From Actinoplanes octamycinicus (GTDB lineage Bacteria; Actinomycetota; Actinomycetes; Mycobacteriales; Micromonosporaceae), in NCBI RefSeq assembly GCF_014205225.1, contig NZ_JACHNB010000001.1:7917501-7981500 (forward strand): 64,000 nt of DNA. The letters are read 5' to 3'. A program made the position numbers and the translations under genes. The first letter of the stretch is position 1. Each line of letters opens with the position of its first letter. Below are positions 25,734 to 34,079 of this stretch, piece by piece. The notes beneath the pieces are model-generated. The model was not told the origin of the DNA. It searched no databases and worked only from the letters and a program-made list of their open reading frames with translations.

Positions 25734-25737
25734 GCCC

Positions 25738-26118
25738 TCAGCCGGCGTTGAAGTTGTCGCTGACGTCGCTGCGCAGGTTCCGCACAGTCTCGTCGAGCAG
25801 CTCCCGGGCCGCCTGCTCGCCGACCGGCGCGGTCACCTCGGCGTGCAGGACGCTGCCGCCGGCCGGCGCGTCCTCGACCCGGGCCTGGCCGTGCGTGCCG
25901 CCCTCGCCCCAGCTGACCCGCAGCCGGTCCGGCTCGATGGTCACCGGATAGTCCCGGCCGCCCGCCACGGTGACCCGCGACGTGCTGACCGACTCGGTCC
26001 CCAGCGCGGCCGGCAGCCAGCGCGCCGCCCGATCGGGATCGGTCAGCACGCCGAACACCACCTCGGCCGGTCCGGTGAACTCGTAGGTGCCGCTGACCCG
26101 GCTCGTCTGATCGGTCAC
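25738..26118 (-). CDS. SRPBCC-family protein
   Basis: A 126-residue START/AHSA-like fold. It has the typical VSGTYEFTGPAEVVFGVLTD opening, then DPDRAARWLP, central strands and a long C-terminal helix (ELLDETVRNLRSDV). Such proteins bind hydrophobic ligands; here it is probably soluble. GTG at 26118 follows GAAGGA and lies 13 bp after the YbdK stop on the same strand, so the two form an operon. It is convergent with the exonuclease gene. Confidence 0.8.
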   Translation of the reverse strand: MTDQTSRVSGTYEFTGPAEVVFGVLTDPDRAARWLPAALGTESVSTSRVTVAGGRDYPVTIEPDRLRVSWGEGGTHGQARVEDAPAGGSVLHAEVTAPVGEQAARELLDETVRNLRSDVSDNFNAG

Positions 26119-26131
26119 TCCGTGGTCCTTC

Positions 26132-27235
26132 CTAGTCGGTGGCCTCGGCTGCCAGCCGGGCCAGTGTTCCGGGCAGGCCGGTGGCGGCCAGCAGGCGGCG
26201 CTGCCGGGCGGCGCCGGTGCCCTCCCGGCGGACCCGGTCCAGCCCGGCGGTGACCAGGTCGAGGTCACCGTGCCGGCGCAGCGCCGGGCCGATCCGGTCG
26301 ACCAGTTCGGCGACCGCGTCCCAGGCGGGCCGGGCCCGGCCGGTGACCGGGTCCAGCAGGGTGCCGTCCAGTCCGGTCCGGGCGGCGTTCCAGTGCGCCG
26401 CGCCGACCAGCGCGTCGGGCAGCTCCGGCGCGGACCGGCCGTCGGCCGCCGCCCGCGCCGCCGTGTCGACCAGGCCCCGGATCAGCGCCGCGACCAGCAC
26501 GGTGTCGGCCGCCCGCGGGCAGACGTCGGCGATCCGCACCTCCACGGTCGGGAACGACGCCGACGGGCGGGCCCACCAGAGCACCATGGTGTCGTCCATC
26601 ATCGCGCCGGAGGCGATCAGAGCGTCGACGGTACGGCGGTAGTCGCTCGCCGACTCCAGGTGCGGCCACGCGCCCAGGCTCGGCCAGCGGTCCAGCTGGA
26701 CGCACCGCCAGCTGGCACAGCCGGTGTCGGCGCCCTCGAAGACCGGCGAGTTCGCGGCGAGCGCCTGGATGACCGGCAGGTCGCCGCGCAGCCGGGTGCA
26801 GACCCGCACGGCGAGTTCCTCGTCCGGCACGCCGACGTGCACGTGGCAGCCGCACACCGAGGGGTCGCCGGCGATCGGTCCGTAGTGCCCGGTGATCGCC
26901 CGGAACCGCGGGTCGTCGGCCGGCTCCGGGAACCGCTCGGCGACCGGGGTGGCGCCGGCCGGGGTCAGCGCCGCGCCGGCCGCGGACGCCGTCTCGGCCC
27001 CGGCGCGCCGGTTCGCCAGCAGCTGCCCGGTGAGTTCGCCGGCCTCGGTGCAGACGTCGGTGACCAGCTCGACCATGCTCGGCCGGAACTCGCGCCGGCT
27101 GCGCCGACGGATCGGCTCGGGCAGCCCGGCGAGTACCTTCTCGGCGACCGGGATGTTCTCCCCGGTGCCTGGATCGAGCAGCAGGAACTCCTCCTCGACG
27201 CCGACGGTCAGCCGGTCGGGCAGGGCCGCGGTCAC
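26132..27235 (-). CDS. YbdK-type carboxylate-amine ligase (glutamate-cysteine ligase GCS2 family)
   Basis: A 367-residue GCS2 protein. N-terminal LTVGVEEEFLLLDPGTG, ELVTDVCTEAGEL, the metal/ATP site CGCHVHVGVPDEE, ALAANSPVFEGADTG, and PTVEVRIADVCPRAADTVLVA are family blocks. Members ligate Glu to an amine (weak gamma-glutamylcysteine synthetase); in actinomycetes the role is unclear because mycothiol replaces glutathione. The GTG start at 27235 overlaps the stop of a 10-codon frame (ATG at 27264), which could act as a coupling leader. Confidence 0.85.
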   Translation of the reverse strand: MTAALPDRLTVGVEEEFLLLDPGTGENIPVAEKVLAGLPEPIRRRSRREFRPSMVELVTDVCTEAGELTGQLLANRRAGAETASAAGAALTPAGATPVAERFPEPADDPRFRAITGHYGPIAGDPSVCGCHVHVGVPDEELAVRVCTRLRGDLPVIQALAANSPVFEGADTGCASWRCVQLDRWPSLGAWPHLESASDYRRTVDALIASGAMMDDTMVLWWARPSASFPTVEVRIADVCPRAADTVLVAALIRGLVDTAARAAADGRSAPELPDALVGAAHWNAARTGLDGTLLDPVTGRARPAWDAVAELVDRIGPALRRHGDLDLVTAGLDRVRREGTGAARQRRLLAATGLPGTLARLAAEATD

Positions 27236-27337
27236 CGGGTGCGGATGGCGGTCGGCTCGGTCATGGGACCCCGGGTTCCCCGCCCGGCCCGGAATATTCC
27301 GACGTTTGCCCGGCCGCCCACCGGGAAGCCGCCACCC

Positions 27338-27541
27338 ATGAGCGATGCTCGAGAGCCGGTCGACCGGCATCCCACCGACGAACCTGACGGCACCCCGGCG
27401 TACGCCGCCTCGCTGCGCCGCCCCGGCGAGTCGGTGACCGGCGCGCCGGCCGACGAGGACGAGGCCGGGGAGGCGCCGATGGGCGCCGGCTACGACGAGA
27501 ACGCGGTCTCCGGCGACACGGACGCCTATCGACCGGACTGA
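27338..27541 (+). CDS. Small acidic hypothetical protein, 67 aa
   Basis: ATG at 27338 is preceded by GGGAAG. The product is acidic and disordered, rich in Asp, Glu, Pro and Gly (GAPADEDEAGEAPMGAGYDE). I recognise no domain. It is divergent from the ligase, has strong GC3 bias and a plausible ribosome-binding site, so I consider it real but uncertain. Confidence 0.5.
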   Translation: MSDAREPVDRHPTDEPDGTPAYAASLRRPGESVTGAPADEDEAGEAPMGAGYDENAVSGDTDAYRPD

Positions 27542-27608
27542 GCCGCGACGCCGGCCACGACTGAATACGGTCGATTCTCGAAACCGGCGGCTGGCAGGAT
27601 CAGCCCCG

Positions 27609-28466
27609 ATGACAACCGTGGACGAGGTGCGCGCGCACCACCGGAAGTACCTCAATCTGCTGTTCCGGCGCCCGGGCATGTACGGCCGGGCCGAGACGGC
27701 CGAACACATCGTGCTGGAGTTGATGGCCGCCGCCGACGGGCGCCTCGACCAGTGGCGTGCCGAGCTCGAGCGGCTGCGCAACTCCAGCGCCTTCAACTCG
27801 ATGGGAGTCAGCGGCGTCTACCGCACCGTCTTCCCCGATCACCTGCTGCGCGACGCGGTCGCCTCGCAGTACGCCACGATCGCCCACCGGCTCGGCTGGC
27901 TCGACCTCGATCGCGCTCTGCCGCCGGCCGAGTTCCAGCGGCTGTGTGCCGGGATCACCGCGGACGACCGCACCCAGGACGAGATCCTGGCGGCCTGGGG
28001 CGAGCCGTCGATCCGGATCGGCGGCCGAGGGTCCGGGACGCTCGGCTACGCGACCGGTGATCCGGCCGACGACCCGGTCTGGTTCCACCTCGACGGCGAC
28101 GACCCGGCCCGGCTGCTGGTCGTCCGGTATCGGCCCGGAGACTTCGGGCGCTACGCCGACTACACCCCGACCGGCCTGCGCCGCCGGCCCATCCGCGAGG
28201 AGCGGGACACCGTCTGGCTGTTCCACGGCGACGGGGCGCGGTTCGCCTCCGGCGTGTTCGCGAACGCCGAGGACGGCCGGGACTGGGCGCGGCGGCACCG
28301 GGTGAGTGGCACTTTGGCCGAATACGCGATGGGTGGCGCTTACGACGTCGCGGTCGCCGAGGGCCGGTTCACCCGGACCCGCGACCATCACGGCACGCCA
28401 GGGCACGTCGCCGGGTTCAGCGCCGGCCTCGATCACCTGCACATCGTGGACGGTGCGATCGACTAA
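27609..28466 (+). CDS. Hypothetical protein with C-terminal DUF7710-like domain
   Basis: A 285-residue soluble protein. The N-terminal 170 residues are unrecognised (MTTVDEVRAHHRKYLNLLFR onward, helical). The C-terminal part, VWLFHGDGARFASGVFANAE to AYDVAVAEGRF, resembles the small DUF7710 module found in actinomycete proteins next to immunity-like families. The start at 27609 has no strong Shine-Dalgarno. An alpha/beta hydrolase gene begins 28 bp downstream on the same strand. Confidence 0.7.
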   Translation: MTTVDEVRAHHRKYLNLLFRRPGMYGRAETAEHIVLELMAAADGRLDQWRAELERLRNSSAFNSMGVSGVYRTVFPDHLLRDAVASQYATIAHRLGWLDLDRALPPAEFQRLCAGITADDRTQDEILAAWGEPSIRIGGRGSGTLGYATGDPADDPVWFHLDGDDPARLLVVRYRPGDFGRYADYTPTGLRRRPIREERDTVWLFHGDGARFASGVFANAEDGRDWARRHRVSGTLAEYAMGGAYDVAVAEGRFTRTRDHHGTPGHVAGFSAGLDHLHIVDGAID

Positions 28467-28494
28467 CTTGGTCGATGACGAACGGGGGTTCCGG

Positions 28495-29328
28495 ATGCGC
28501 CATGTCACGCTCTCCGCCGGCACCGTCGACTTTGACGACACCGGCGGCGACGGGCCGACCCTGGTCTTCCTCACCGGCATCTTCGTCGGGGTGACCCTGT
28601 GGCGGCACGTGATCGCCGACCTGCGCGCCGATCATCGCTGTGTCGCGCTGGAGCTGCCGCTCGGCGCGCACCGCCGCCCGATGAACCCGGACGCCGACCT
28701 CAGCTCCCCCGGCCTGACCCGGCTGGTCGCCGAGTTCCTCGACCGGCTCGACCTGCGCGACGTGACACTGATCGGCTGCGACTGGGGTGGCGCGCAGCTG
28801 GTCGCCGCGCACGGCCTCGGCCACCGGCTGGCCCGGCTGGTGCTGCTGCCGCAGGAGTCGTTCGAGAACTTCCCGCCCGGCCTGCCCGGCCGCGCGCTGT
28901 ACCTGTCGTCCAAGGTGCCCGGCGCGACCTTCCTGGCGCTGCAGCCGCTGCGGATTCGCGGCTTGCGCCGCGCTCCGCTCAATTTCGGGCTGATGGCGAA
29001 GCGCCCGGTGCCGGACGACATCATGGACGCCTGGTTGCGGCCGTCCCTCACCTCCGGCGCGATCCGGCGGGACCTGAAGAAATATTTGCGTACGACCAGA
29101 CGCGCCGAATACACGGAGGCTGCCGCCCGCCTGTCCGGCTTCGACCGCCCGGCCCTGGTCCTGTGGGCTCCGGAAGCCACGATGATGGTCCCGGCCAACG
29201 GCGCCCGGCTGGCGCAGGCGCTGCCGCGAGGGCGGCTGGTCGAGGTGCCGGACAGCTACACGCTGATCCCGGAGGACCAGCCGGGGGCGTGCGCGACCCA
29301 CCTGCGGGAGTTCGTCGCGAGCAGCTGA
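28495..29328 (+). CDS. Alpha/beta hydrolase with Asp-type nucleophile elbow
   Basis: A 277-residue alpha/beta-hydrolase. The nucleophile elbow is LIGCDWGGAQ, so the nucleophile is Asp, as in epoxide hydrolases and haloalkane dehalogenases. The usual HGxP oxyanion motif is TGIFVG, and the region where the catalytic His is expected reads VPDSYTLIPEDQP with no His. The enzyme may therefore be a divergent subgroup or inactive. ATG 28495 is preceded by CGGGGGTT. Confidence 0.8.
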   Translation: MRHVTLSAGTVDFDDTGGDGPTLVFLTGIFVGVTLWRHVIADLRADHRCVALELPLGAHRRPMNPDADLSSPGLTRLVAEFLDRLDLRDVTLIGCDWGGAQLVAAHGLGHRLARLVLLPQESFENFPPGLPGRALYLSSKVPGATFLALQPLRIRGLRRAPLNFGLMAKRPVPDDIMDAWLRPSLTSGAIRRDLKKYLRTTRRAEYTEAAARLSGFDRPALVLWAPEATMMVPANGARLAQALPRGRLVEVPDSYTLIPEDQPGACATHLREFVASS

Positions 29329-29471
29329 GCAAGTGCTTCGGCGACGCCACCGGTGCGCCAGGATCGCTCGTCGAGGCCAGCACGTGTCCACTGCCCGGCG
29401 CTGGACTCCGGCGAGGTCCGCCTCGACCCGCCCGCTATTCAGGATGACCACGGCGGCGAGGCTGCGGCAGA

Positions 29472-30578
29472 ATGCTCGCCGTGCGGGAGAAACCGGCCGG
29501 ACTGGCCGAAAGCGACCTGGTCACGGCGCTGCGCTCCGGGTGGGGCATCGAGACGGTCACCATCGACTACCTGCCGGTCGGGGCGGGCAGCTACCACTGG
29601 TCGGTGACCGAGCCCAGCGGCCGGTCCTGGTTCGTGAAGGTCGACCGGGACGATCCGGATCTGCGCCGGTCACTCGCGACCGCGCTGGCGTTGCATCGGG
29701 CCGGCCTCGACTTCGTCGTCGCCCCGGTGCCGGCCCTCGACGGCGAGGTGTCGCACACCCTGCCGCACGACTCCACTTCTGCGGCGCCGCAGTCCTTGCC
29801 GCGCGACTCGACCGACGCGGCGTCGCAGTCCCTCCCGCACGACTCGACCGGCACGGCGTCGCGGTCCCTGCCGCACGACTCCACCGGCGCGGCGACGCAG
29901 TCCTTGCCGCGCGACTCGACAGGCGCGCCCTCCCACTCACTGCGCCACGACTACACCGTCGCGGTCTTTCCGTTGCTCGACGGCGCTGCGGGCCACTTCG
30001 GACCACACCCACTCGCTGACATTTCGGAAATGTCGGAGATGCTTGGGGCGCTGCACCGAACCACCCCGGCTGTCGCGACCCTCGCCCCCCGCACCGACCT
30101 GCGCCTCATCGGCCGCACCGACCTGGAGACCGCCCTGGGCGACCTCGACCACCCATGGACCAGTGGCCCGCACGCCGAACCCGCCCGCGCCCTCCTCCGC
30201 CACCACGCCACCCGCGTCCACGACTGGTTGACCGAATTCGACCACCTCGCCGGCGTCGTCCGCGACACCGCCGCCGACTGGGTCGTCACGCACGGCGAGC
30301 CCCACCCGGGCAACGTCCTGCGCACCCCGTCCGGCCTGCGCCTGATCGACTGGACCACGGTTCAGATCGCCCCGCCCGAGCGCGACTTCTGGATGCTCAC
30401 CGACATGTTCGGCACCACCCCGACCGGTGCCGGCCGGTCGCCCGCCACCGCTTTCTACCGCCTCGGGTGGATCCTCGCCGACGTGGCCGCGTACACCACC
30501 GACCTGCGCACCCCGCACCAGGACGACGCCGACAGCGCCGCAGCCCTGACCTACCTGGCCGCCAACCTCGACTCCTGA
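29472..30578 (+). CDS. APH-family phosphotransferase with internal repeat insertion
   Basis: A 368-residue aminoglycoside/homoserine-kinase-like phosphotransferase. N-lobe Lys in RSWFVKVDRDD, catalytic loop WVVTHGEPHPGNVLRTP (His274), and metal Asp in GLRLIDWTTVQIAPPE. Residues about 96-157 are a 12-residue repeat array (SLPHDSTGAATQ-like) inserted in the N-lobe before the YTVAVFPLLDG hinge strand. The rest has normal family spacing. The natural substrate is unknown; resistance should not be assumed. The stop codon is the first base triplet of the 3' repeat array. Confidence 0.85.
   Translation: MLAVREKPAGLAESDLVTALRSGWGIETVTIDYLPVGAGSYHWSVTEPSGRSWFVKVDRDDPDLRRSLATALALHRAGLDFVVAPVPALDGEVSHTLPHDSTSAAPQSLPRDSTDAASQSLPHDSTGTASRSLPHDSTGAATQSLPRDSTGAPSHSLRHDYTVAVFPLLDGAAGHFGPHPLADISEMSEMLGALHRTTPAVATLAPRTDLRLIGRTDLETALGDLDHPWTSGPHAEPARALLRHHATRVHDWLTEFDHLAGVVRDTAADWVVTHGEPHPGNVLRTPSGLRLIDWTTVQIAPPERDFWMLTDMFGTTPTGAGRSPATAFYRLGWILADVAAYTTDLRTPHQDDADSAAALTYLAANLDS
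29755..29945 (+). repeat. In-frame 36-bp minisatellite in the phosphotransferase
   Basis: Five 36-bp units and a partial sixth, encoding (S/T)LP(H/R)DSTxxAxx, run without a frame break. Unit differences are mostly single-base, so the expansion looks recent. Confidence 0.9.
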
Positions 30579-30765
30579 ATCGCGGCGTCCGGAGGCACGG
30601 TCTCCTGGAGGCCGGCCGCGTGACGCCGTGAAGCGAGACCACCCATGAATCGCGGGCCCGGAGGCGCGATCTCATCCAGGCCGACCGCGTAGCGCCGTGA
30701 ACATGAATCGCGGCGTCCGGAGGAGCGATCTCATCGAGCCCGGCCGCGTGGCGCCGTGAAGCGGA
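30576..30765. repeat. Three-copy 58-70-bp direct repeat after the phosphotransferase
   Basis: Copies start at 30576, 30646 and 30704 with TGAATCGCGGCGTCCGGAGG or a close variant, and end near GCGCCGTGAA. The first includes the phosphotransferase stop codon. It fills the gap between two convergent genes and might serve as a terminator or be a non-coding satellite. Confidence 0.8.
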
Positions 30766-30777
30766 ACCACGGTGGCG

Positions 30778-31761
30778 TCACCGCGACGCCGGGGTGTCCG
30801 GCGCGCTGGACCGGTCCAGCAGTTGGTCGGCCAGGTCCGAGCGCCGGTAGAGCACCGACCGCCCGTGCCGCGCGCTGACCAGCAGCCCGGCCGCCCGGAG
30901 CGCCCGCAGGTGCTGGTTGACCGCGGTGGTGGTGACGCCGAGCCGGGCGGCCAGCTCGGTCGACGACGCCGGGGTGGCCAGCTGCACGAGCAGGCCGGCC
31001 CGGTGGGCGCCGAGCAGCCCGGCGAGCGCGCCCGGGGCGGGCAGTGGCTGCGGCTCCCAGAGCGTGCCCAGCCCGCGCGCCCGGTAGATGATCATCGGCG
31101 GTTCGTCGGGCAGGATCGGCGCGGAGGCGCTGCTCGTCCACATCGACGGGACCAGGGTGAGTCCGCCGGTCGCCGGTCGCGTGTAGTGGACCTGCGACCG
31201 TACGGAAACCTCCACCGTGTCCCCCGCCATCCGCACCCGGCCGGCGAGCCCGGCGAACATCGCGGCCAGCCCGTGCTGCGCGATCTCCCGCCCGCGATGG
31301 GTGACGTCGCCCTCCAGCAGCGCCCGCATCCGGGGCCAGTGCGGCGCGAAGCAGACCTCCCAGTATCCGGTCAACGCGTCCAGGATGCGGTCGAGCACGT
31401 CCGGGCCGCGCAGCGGTGTCGGCACTCGCCCGGGTCCGTGCAGCAGCCGCAGGTCACGATCGACAACAGCACTTCCGGTACGCCGCACCGCCGCCATCTC
31501 GTCCTCCAGCCGGGTCAGCGGGGACCACGGCCGTGGCGTGAGGAAGTCCGGCGTCCACAGATCGTCGTTGACCAGCGCGTCCAGCACCCCGGCCGCGAGC
31601 CGCCCCTGGGCCTGCCGCATCTGCTGGATCCACGGCAGGTGCAGCGGATAGCGCCCCGGATCCCGCCACGCGTGCAGCGACAGCACCAGCTCGTTGAGCG
31701 GCGAGATGGCGAACCGCACCCCGCCCAGGTCCTGTCCGACGAGCTGATACCGCACGACCAT
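30778..31761 (-). CDS. DUF5937 / ArsR-type transcriptional regulator
   Basis: A 327-residue regulator. The N-terminal 240 residues are DUF5937-like (RYQLVGQDLGGVRFAISPLN, LVLSLHAWRDPGRYPLHLPW). The C-terminal winged HTH is ArsR type (LATPASSTELAARLGVTTTA, NQHLRALRAAGLL, GRSVLYRRSDL). This arrangement is common in actinomycetes beside MFS exporters. It is divergent from an MFS gene 56 bp away, which it probably represses. Confidence 0.88.
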   Translation of the reverse strand: MVVRYQLVGQDLGGVRFAISPLNELVLSLHAWRDPGRYPLHLPWIQQMRQAQGRLAAGVLDALVNDDLWTPDFLTPRPWSPLTRLEDEMAAVRRTGSAVVDRDLRLLHGPGRVPTPLRGPDVLDRILDALTGYWEVCFAPHWPRMRALLEGDVTHRGREIAQHGLAAMFAGLAGRVRMAGDTVEVSVRSQVHYTRPATGGLTLVPSMWTSSASAPILPDEPPMIIYRARGLGTLWEPQPLPAPGALAGLLGAHRAGLLVQLATPASSTELAARLGVTTTAVNQHLRALRAAGLLVSARHGRSVLYRRSDLADQLLDRSSAPDTPASR

Positions 31762-31817
31762 GAAGCAGGACGCTACATCGTTCGCCCGGCTCCGGGGCCG
31801 GCTGGCAGAACCGACGC

Positions 31818-33101
31818 GTGACCCTCACTGATCGACGGCTCACCGGCCGCAGCCCGGTCGAGCGTGCCCTGACCCTGTCCATCGCCGCGGCCTCACTGGC
31901 CAAGGGGGTGTTGTTCGGGGTCAGCGCGCTCTTCTTCACCACCGTGATCGGCCTGTCCCCGGCCACCGTCGGCGCTGGGCTGACCGTGGCCGGCGCGGCC
32001 GGGATGGCCGCCGCCTTCGGGTGCGGCTACCTGTCCGACCGGATCGGCGCGCAACGGGTGCTGGCCGGCGCGACGCTCACCCAGGCGGCGGCGCTGGCCG
32101 CGTACTGCGCGGCCGGTTCGGCGCTCACCTTCACGCTGATCGCCTGCGCCGCGGTCGGCGCGCAGGGCGGCCAGCGGACGGCCCAGGCGACCTTGCTGGC
32201 CCTGCACTTCACCGGTCCGGACCGGGTCACCGTGCGGGCCCGCCTCCGGGTGGTCACCAACGTGTTCGTGGGGCTCGGCTCGGCGCTCGCCACCGCGGCC
32301 CTGGCCACCGGCACTCCGGCCGCCTACGTGATCGCGATGCTGGCCGCGTCCGCCCTGGTCCTGGCCTCGGCCCTGCCGCTGCGCGCCCTCCCGACGGCCG
32401 CTTCCCCCGCGCGGCCCGGCGCTCCCGCACGGTCCGCTGCGGCCTCCCCGGCCGCTTCCCCCGCGCGGCCCGGCCCTCCCGCACGGTCCGCTGCCGCGCC
32501 GGTGGGCCGCTCTCCGTTGCGCGATTTCCGGTACGTCGGGATCGCCGCCCTCTACGGCCTGCTCACCATCCAGTTCGGTCTGCTCACCGTCGGGATGCCA
32601 CTCTGGGTCACGCTGCACACCCGGGCGCCGGCGACCACCGTCGCGCTGCTGCTCGTGCTGAACACGGTGCTGGTCGCGGTCTTCCAACTGCCCGCGGCGC
32701 GACTGGTCACCGACGTGCGCGCGGCCGGCCGTACGGTAGCCGTGTCCTCGGTCTTCCTGGTGTTGACCTGCCTTCTCTATGCGGCCGCGGCACCCCTGCC
32801 GGCGCTCGCCGCGATCGGCGTCCTGCTGCTCGCGGTGGTGGCGGCGAGCGCGGCCGAGGTGCTCTCCGAAGCCGGCGCCTGGTCGCTCGCCTTCGAACTG
32901 GCCGACCCCGGCAACCCTGGCGCCTACCAGGGCGTCAGCCAGACCGGTTTCGCGGCCGGCACGATGCTCGCCCCGGTGGTGGTCACCTCCACCGCGGTCG
33001 CCCACGGCACGCCCGGCTGGCTGCTGCTCGGCGCGATGTTCCTGGCCGCCGGAGTCACGACTCAGCGGCTGTCCCGATCACCTCGTGGAAGCGCCCGATG
33101 A
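31818..33101 (+). CDS. Major facilitator superfamily transporter
   Basis: A 427-residue integral membrane protein with about 12 predicted helices. The A-motif-like loop GYLSDRIGAQRVLAG sits between helices 2 and 3. The central cytoplasmic loop (about 190-235) is expanded by a Pro/Ala/Arg repeat. The C-half begins with DFRYVGIAALYGLLTIQFGL. Probably a drug/metabolite efflux pump; the substrate is unknown. GTG at 31818. Regulation by the divergent DUF5937-ArsR protein is inferred from context. Confidence 0.87.
   Translation: MTLTDRRLTGRSPVERALTLSIAAASLAKGVLFGVSALFFTTVIGLSPATVGAGLTVAGAAGMAAAFGCGYLSDRIGAQRVLAGATLTQAAALAAYCAAGSALTFTLIACAAVGAQGGQRTAQATLLALHFTGPDRVTVRARLRVVTNVFVGLGSALATAALATGTPAAYVIAMLAASALVLASALPLRALPTAASPARPGAPARSAAASPAASPARPGPPARSAAAPVGRSPLRDFRYVGIAALYGLLTIQFGLLTVGMPLWVTLHTRAPATTVALLLVLNTVLVAVFQLPAARLVTDVRAAGRTVAVSSVFLVLTCLLYAAAAPLPALAAIGVLLLAVVAASAAEVLSEAGAWSLAFELADPGNPGAYQGVSQTGFAAGTMLAPVVVTSTAVAHGTPGWLLLGAMFLAAGVTTQRLSRSPRGSAR
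32397..32504 (+). repeat. In-frame 54-bp direct repeat in the MFS loop
   Basis: Two near-identical 54-bp units begin at 32397 and 32451 and encode AASPARPGxPARSAAASP-type residues. They lengthen the cytoplasmic loop between the two MFS halves. Confidence 0.88.
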
Positions 33102-33170
33102 GTGCGGCGCCCGGACGCCGGACGAGCACCATGCGGTTCACGAGGTCCGCCTCACCACGACCTGCGGTCA

Positions 33171-34046
33171 TTACGCTTCGTGGCCGGGAGAGTCTGCGCG
33201 ACCCGCGGACGGCTCCAGGGCCCATTCCACCGTCACGGTCACCGTGAGCTGCTGCAGACCGGGTTCGATCGGCGCGGCCGCGCCGGACATGGCCACGCTG
33301 TCCGACGAGTAGGAGTCCCGGTAGTAGCTCGGCGTCTCCTCGGTGATCTTGAGGACGCGGCCGAGCGGGCGGCCGGCCTCGCGGGCGTACAGCGCGGCCT
33401 TCGCGCGGGCGTCGGCGAAGGCTCGCTTGCGGGCCTCGGCCAGCAGGGCGGCGTCGTCCTCGATGGCGAACGAGACGCCGTTGAGCCGGGCCGCGTCACC
33501 GCCGGCCGCGATCGCCGCGGTCAGGGTCGCGCCGGCCTTCGGAAGGTTCCGGAGCTTCGCGGTGAGGCCCTGGTTCACGGTGTAGCCGGTGATCTTGTTG
33601 GCGTTGTTCCGCTGGGCGTTGACGCTGACGTCCGCGGTCTGCAGGTCGGCCTTGACCACCCCGGCGCGGAGCAGGGCGTCCCGCACCCGGGTCGCGGCCG
33701 CGCTCGCCCGGTCCAGGGCTTCGCTGACCGTGGCGCCGGTGACCTCCACCGCGAAGGAAGCGGTCAGGACGTCCGGCTCGCCGGACGCCTTGCCGGTGCC
33801 GGTGACCAGGACGCTCTCCCGGTTCTGGTCGTCGGAGGAGGCGGTCGCGGCGGCCCCGGATGCGGTCGTCCGCGCAGGTGCCGCCGCGCCGGTTCCGCCT
33901 GCCGCACCGGTTGCGGACGCCGGACTGGGGGTGGCCGCCGCCGGGCCGGCGAGCAGCAGCGAGGACGAGGGCACAGCCAGGGTCATCAGGGCGACGAGGG
34001 CCGGCACGGTGACGCGTGGTTTGCTCATTCCTCCCATTAGAGACAC
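33171..34046 (-). CDS. Secreted SIMPL-domain (DUF541) protein
   Basis: A 291-residue exported protein. A signal peptide (about 1-38, LMTLAVPSSSLLLAGPAAA) is followed by a low-complexity Ala/Thr/Ser linker and then the SIMPL domain (about 75-280: VTGTGKASGEPDVLTASFAV, DLQTADVSVNAQ, a conserved AFADARAKAALYARE helix). SIMPL/YggE-like proteins form periplasmic oligomers; function is poorly defined. GTG at 34046 follows CAGGA. Downstream ATGs at 34037 and 34028 are alternatives, the latter with GGAGGA immediately adjacent. Confidence 0.85.
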   Translation of the reverse strand: MSLMGGMSKPRVTVPALVALMTLAVPSSSLLLAGPAAATPSPASATGAAGGTGAAAPARTTASGAAATASSDDQNRESVLVTGTGKASGEPDVLTASFAVEVTGATVSEALDRASAAATRVRDALLRAGVVKADLQTADVSVNAQRNNANKITGYTVNQGLTAKLRNLPKAGATLTAAIAAGGDAARLNGVSFAIEDDAALLAEARKRAFADARAKAALYAREAGRPLGRVLKITEETPSYYRDSYSSDSVAMSGAAAPIEPGLQQLTVTVTVEWALEPSAGRADSPGHEA

Positions 34047-34079
34047 TTTTCCTGGGATTTTTGCTATCTTCCCGGAATC

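Noticed and set aside
29472..30578. An aminoglycoside resistance gene
   Set aside because: Only the general APH fold is supported; the family includes many non-resistance kinases and the sequence shows no subfamily signature.
31818..34046. A biosynthetic gene cluster with exporter
   Set aside because: No synthase, ligase or tailoring enzymes are linked to the MFS gene; neighbours are unrelated.
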